A stretch of DNA of 6,955 bases from Actinomycetota bacterium (GTDB lineage: Bacteria > Cyanobacteriota > Vampirovibrionia > Obscuribacterales > Obscuribacteraceae). The notes beneath the pieces were generated by a model. That model was given only the letters and a program-made list of their open reading frames with translations, made no database searches and was not told the origin of the DNA. The stretch is taken from assembly GCA_903970355.1 (NCBI GenBank), contig CAJCIF010000399.1:1-6955 (forward strand), given 5' to 3'. How positions within the stretch are numbered: position 1 is the stretch's first letter; each line of letters begins with the position of its first letter. Shown piece after piece: positions 5,328 to 6,955 of the stretch. The translations under genes were made by a program, and so were the position numbers.

Positions 5328-6713
5328 ATGCAATTTGAGGAAACCATTGCGGCAATATCAACCCCGCCGGGGTTTGGCGCCATCGCCGTAGTTCGCATGT
5401 CCGGACCGGCGGCCTGCCAGATCTTAAGCAAATTATTTTCTCCTTCCGGAAAGAAAAGAGAAAGCGATTGGTTGCGCACACATCTGGCCACTTTAGGTTC
5501 TTTCTCCAACCCGGAGACTGGACAGGAGGTAGATCAGGTTTTAGTAACCCCGTTTCTCGCTCCGCATTCCTACACCTCAGAAGATGTGGTGGAAATAAGT
5601 TGCCATGGCAGTCCGCTCATTGCAAGCGAAGTGCTGGCGCTTTGTCTAAAGCACGGAGCACGGTTAGCCAAGCCAGGAGAATTTACACAAAGAGCGTTCC
5701 TTTCTGGAAAGTTGGATCTCACTCAGGCAGAAGCTGTCTTAGATTTGATTCAATCCAAAACAAAAAGACAGAGCCGCGCTGCACTTTCTGTTCTGTCAGG
5801 CGACCTGGGCAGACGCATACGAGACGTACGGAAAAATCTAGTTGATTTACTGGCCAATGTGACAGCAGGCATAGATTTTCCCGAGGAAGTAGGAGACACA
5901 CCGGAACCTGATATTCACTTTGCGGTTGCCGGTGCAATTGAGGTTTTGACGGACCTCTCCGATGCAGCTCGTGCAAATAAGTTTCTGCGCGATGGCTTGC
6001 GACTTGCCATCGTTGGTCGACCAAATGTTGGCAAATCAAGTTTGCTCAATCAGTTTTTGAAAATTGAGCGCGCTATCGTCACTGATGTGCCGGGGACAAC
6101 GCGCGATTCATTAGAAGAATTTGTCGATCTTGATGGTCTGCCCGTAGTTGTAATCGATACAGCCGGACTAAGACAAAGTGACGATGCTGTTGAATTGATT
6201 GGCATGGAAAGAACGAAGCGCGCCATCGAAGATTCGGAGTTAGTGCTCTTCCTTATCGATCTCACTGCCGGATGGCAAAAAGAAGATGAACGAGTTTTAG
6301 AGACGATCGGCTCGCGGCCATTTTTGCTGCTCAAAAATAAGTGCGATCTTCATGGCAAAGATCTGCCTTCCAACGGTGTTGCTGATAGACCGGGAAAAAT
6401 TGGCGAACTCCTAATTTCAGCAAAAACCGGTGAAAAGGTGAAGCACATTCATGAGATGATAAGTGACTGGGCTTTTCAAGGCCGCACGCGGCATGAGGGC
6501 GATACCTCTTTGAATGATCGGCAAGCAGCACTTTGCGAGGCAGCAATTGCATCGCTAAATCTGGTTACCAAAACAGTTCAAGAAGGATTGCCCCAAGATT
6601 GCCTGGCGACAGATCTCAAAGGTGCCATAGACCATCTTTCCGAAATCTGCGGCGAAATGGTTTCAGAAGAGATAATTGCCTCTGTGTTTGCCAATTTCTG
6701 TATAGGTAAGTAA
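5328..6713 (+). CDS. mnmE: tRNA uridine-5-carboxymethylaminomethyl(34) synthesis GTPase MnmE (TrmE)
   Basis: MnmE, with MnmG, installs the (carboxymethyl)aminomethyl group on wobble uridine 34 of tRNAs reading two-codon-box codons, using GTP hydrolysis and a folate one-carbon donor. The protein is 461 residues, the normal length. The N-terminal folate-binding domain starts with ETIAAISTPPGFGAIAVVR. A helical domain follows, with the embedded G domain at about 220-375: GRPNVGKS (230-237), the VPGTTRDS switch region, DTAGLR (277-282), NKCD (337-340) and SAKTG (364-368). The C-terminal helices end in FCIGK (457-461), with the conserved near-terminal Cys458. All key residues are intact. ATG 5328 matches the family N-terminus; the frame is open upstream to 5223 but that part is not MnmE-like. 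The stop overlaps the next start. Confidence 0.97.
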   Translation: MQFEETIAAISTPPGFGAIAVVRMSGPAACQILSKLFSPSGKKRESDWLRTHLATLGSFSNPETGQEVDQVLVTPFLAPHSYTSEDVVEISCHGSPLIASEVLALCLKHGARLAKPGEFTQRAFLSGKLDLTQAEAVLDLIQSKTKRQSRAALSVLSGDLGRRIRDVRKNLVDLLANVTAGIDFPEEVGDTPEPDIHFAVAGAIEVLTDLSDAARANKFLRDGLRLAIVGRPNVGKSSLLNQFLKIERAIVTDVPGTTRDSLEEFVDLDGLPVVVIDTAGLRQSDDAVELIGMERTKRAIEDSELVLFLIDLTAGWQKEDERVLETIGSRPFLLLKNKCDLHGKDLPSNGVADRPGKIGELLISAKTGEKVKHIHEMISDWAFQGRTRHEGDTSLNDRQAALCEAAIASLNLVTKTVQEGLPQDCLATDLKGAIDHLSEICGEMVSEEIIASVFANFCIGK

Positions 6714-6955
6714 TGGCCAAACTTTGTTCGGAAGATGAGGAGACTCGCAGTTTTCTTGAGCTGCGCAGTGGCGGAGCGCAGGTCAGCTACAAGCTGGAAG
6801 TCTGGCAGCCTATATCCCTTTATTTGGTGAGTGGAGCGCGCACCCTAAGTGTTGGGTCGGATGAGTCCGTGCAAGAAAGTTTACTGTGCCGTAAGCCACG
6901 TGATGAAGTGCGCATGCTAGCCGACTCTCTCAAAGAAGTTCTGGAAGCAAAATCG
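6713..6955 (+). CDS. Unrecognised protein, 5' part (runs off the window)
   Basis: An open frame of 81 codons starts with ATG overlapping the mnmE stop (TAATG) and stays open to the window edge. AGGT six bases upstream (6704-6707) is a suitable ribosome-binding site, and the overlap indicates translational coupling with mnmE. The visible part starts MAKLCSEDEETRSFLELRSGG and is soluble, charged and mixed in composition, with a probable amphipathic helix near the end (DEVRMLADSLKEVLEAK). There is no signal peptide, membrane segment or motif that I recognise, so no function is proposed. The tight linkage and coding-like composition make it a probable real gene rather than a chance frame. Confidence 0.7.
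   Translation, partial: MAKLCSEDEETRSFLELRSGGAQVSYKLEVWQPISLYLVSGARTLSVGSDESVQESLLCRKPRDEVRMLADSLKEVLEAKS

Overview
The window is ordinary-looking bacterial chromosome: eight protein-coding genes packed with short gaps, balanced base composition, and no insertion sequence, CRISPR array, rRNA or tRNA that I can see. Two genes are housekeeping tRNA-modification enzymes (truB, cut by the left edge, and mnmE, complete) and one encodes an HU-type nucleoid protein. Around them sit accessory genes: a CPBP intramembrane protease, a TetR-type regulator, two exported proteins and a stand-alone FHA-domain protein. Exported proteins with standard Sec signal peptides, FHA and VWA/PDZ modules and an HU with a Lys/Ala-rich tail fit a free-living bacterium outside the best-studied groups. 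A deep-branching relative of cyanobacteria (Melainabacteria/Obscuribacterales type) is my guess from general style only, with low confidence.

Layout, left to right. Positions 1-1795 look like one co-directional unit on the plus strand: truB (3' part), a CPBP protease gene that overlaps its end, and a TetR-family gene starting from a TTG codon 20 bases further on. A weak hairpin sits on the TetR stop codon. After a 90-base gap with two small dyads comes a gene for an unrecognised secreted, helical, Ala/Gln-rich protein with a short collagen-like Gly-X-Y patch (1886-2719). It converges on a minus-strand gene for an FHA-domain protein (2735-3304).

The FHA gene is divergent from an exported PDZ-like plus VWA protein (3458-4741), with about 150 bases of shared promoter region holding a perfect 13-base palindrome. 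The VWA gene converges on the minus-strand HU gene (4758-5165), with a hairpin between or over their 3' ends. HU is divergent from mnmE (5328-6713). The mnmE stop codon overlaps the start of a last gene (TAATG) that runs off the right edge and that I do not recognise.

Functionally, TruB makes pseudouridine 55 in the T-loop of tRNA, and MnmE (with MnmG, not in the window) modifies the wobble uridine of certain tRNAs. HU compacts DNA. The CPBP protease, TetR regulator, FHA protein and exported VWA protein suggest envelope and signalling functions, but nothing in the window ties them into one defined system. The points most worth a second look are the secreted collagen-patch protein, the PDZ+VWA architecture, the HU tail coded by slippage-prone repeats, and the two palindromes in promoter regions.
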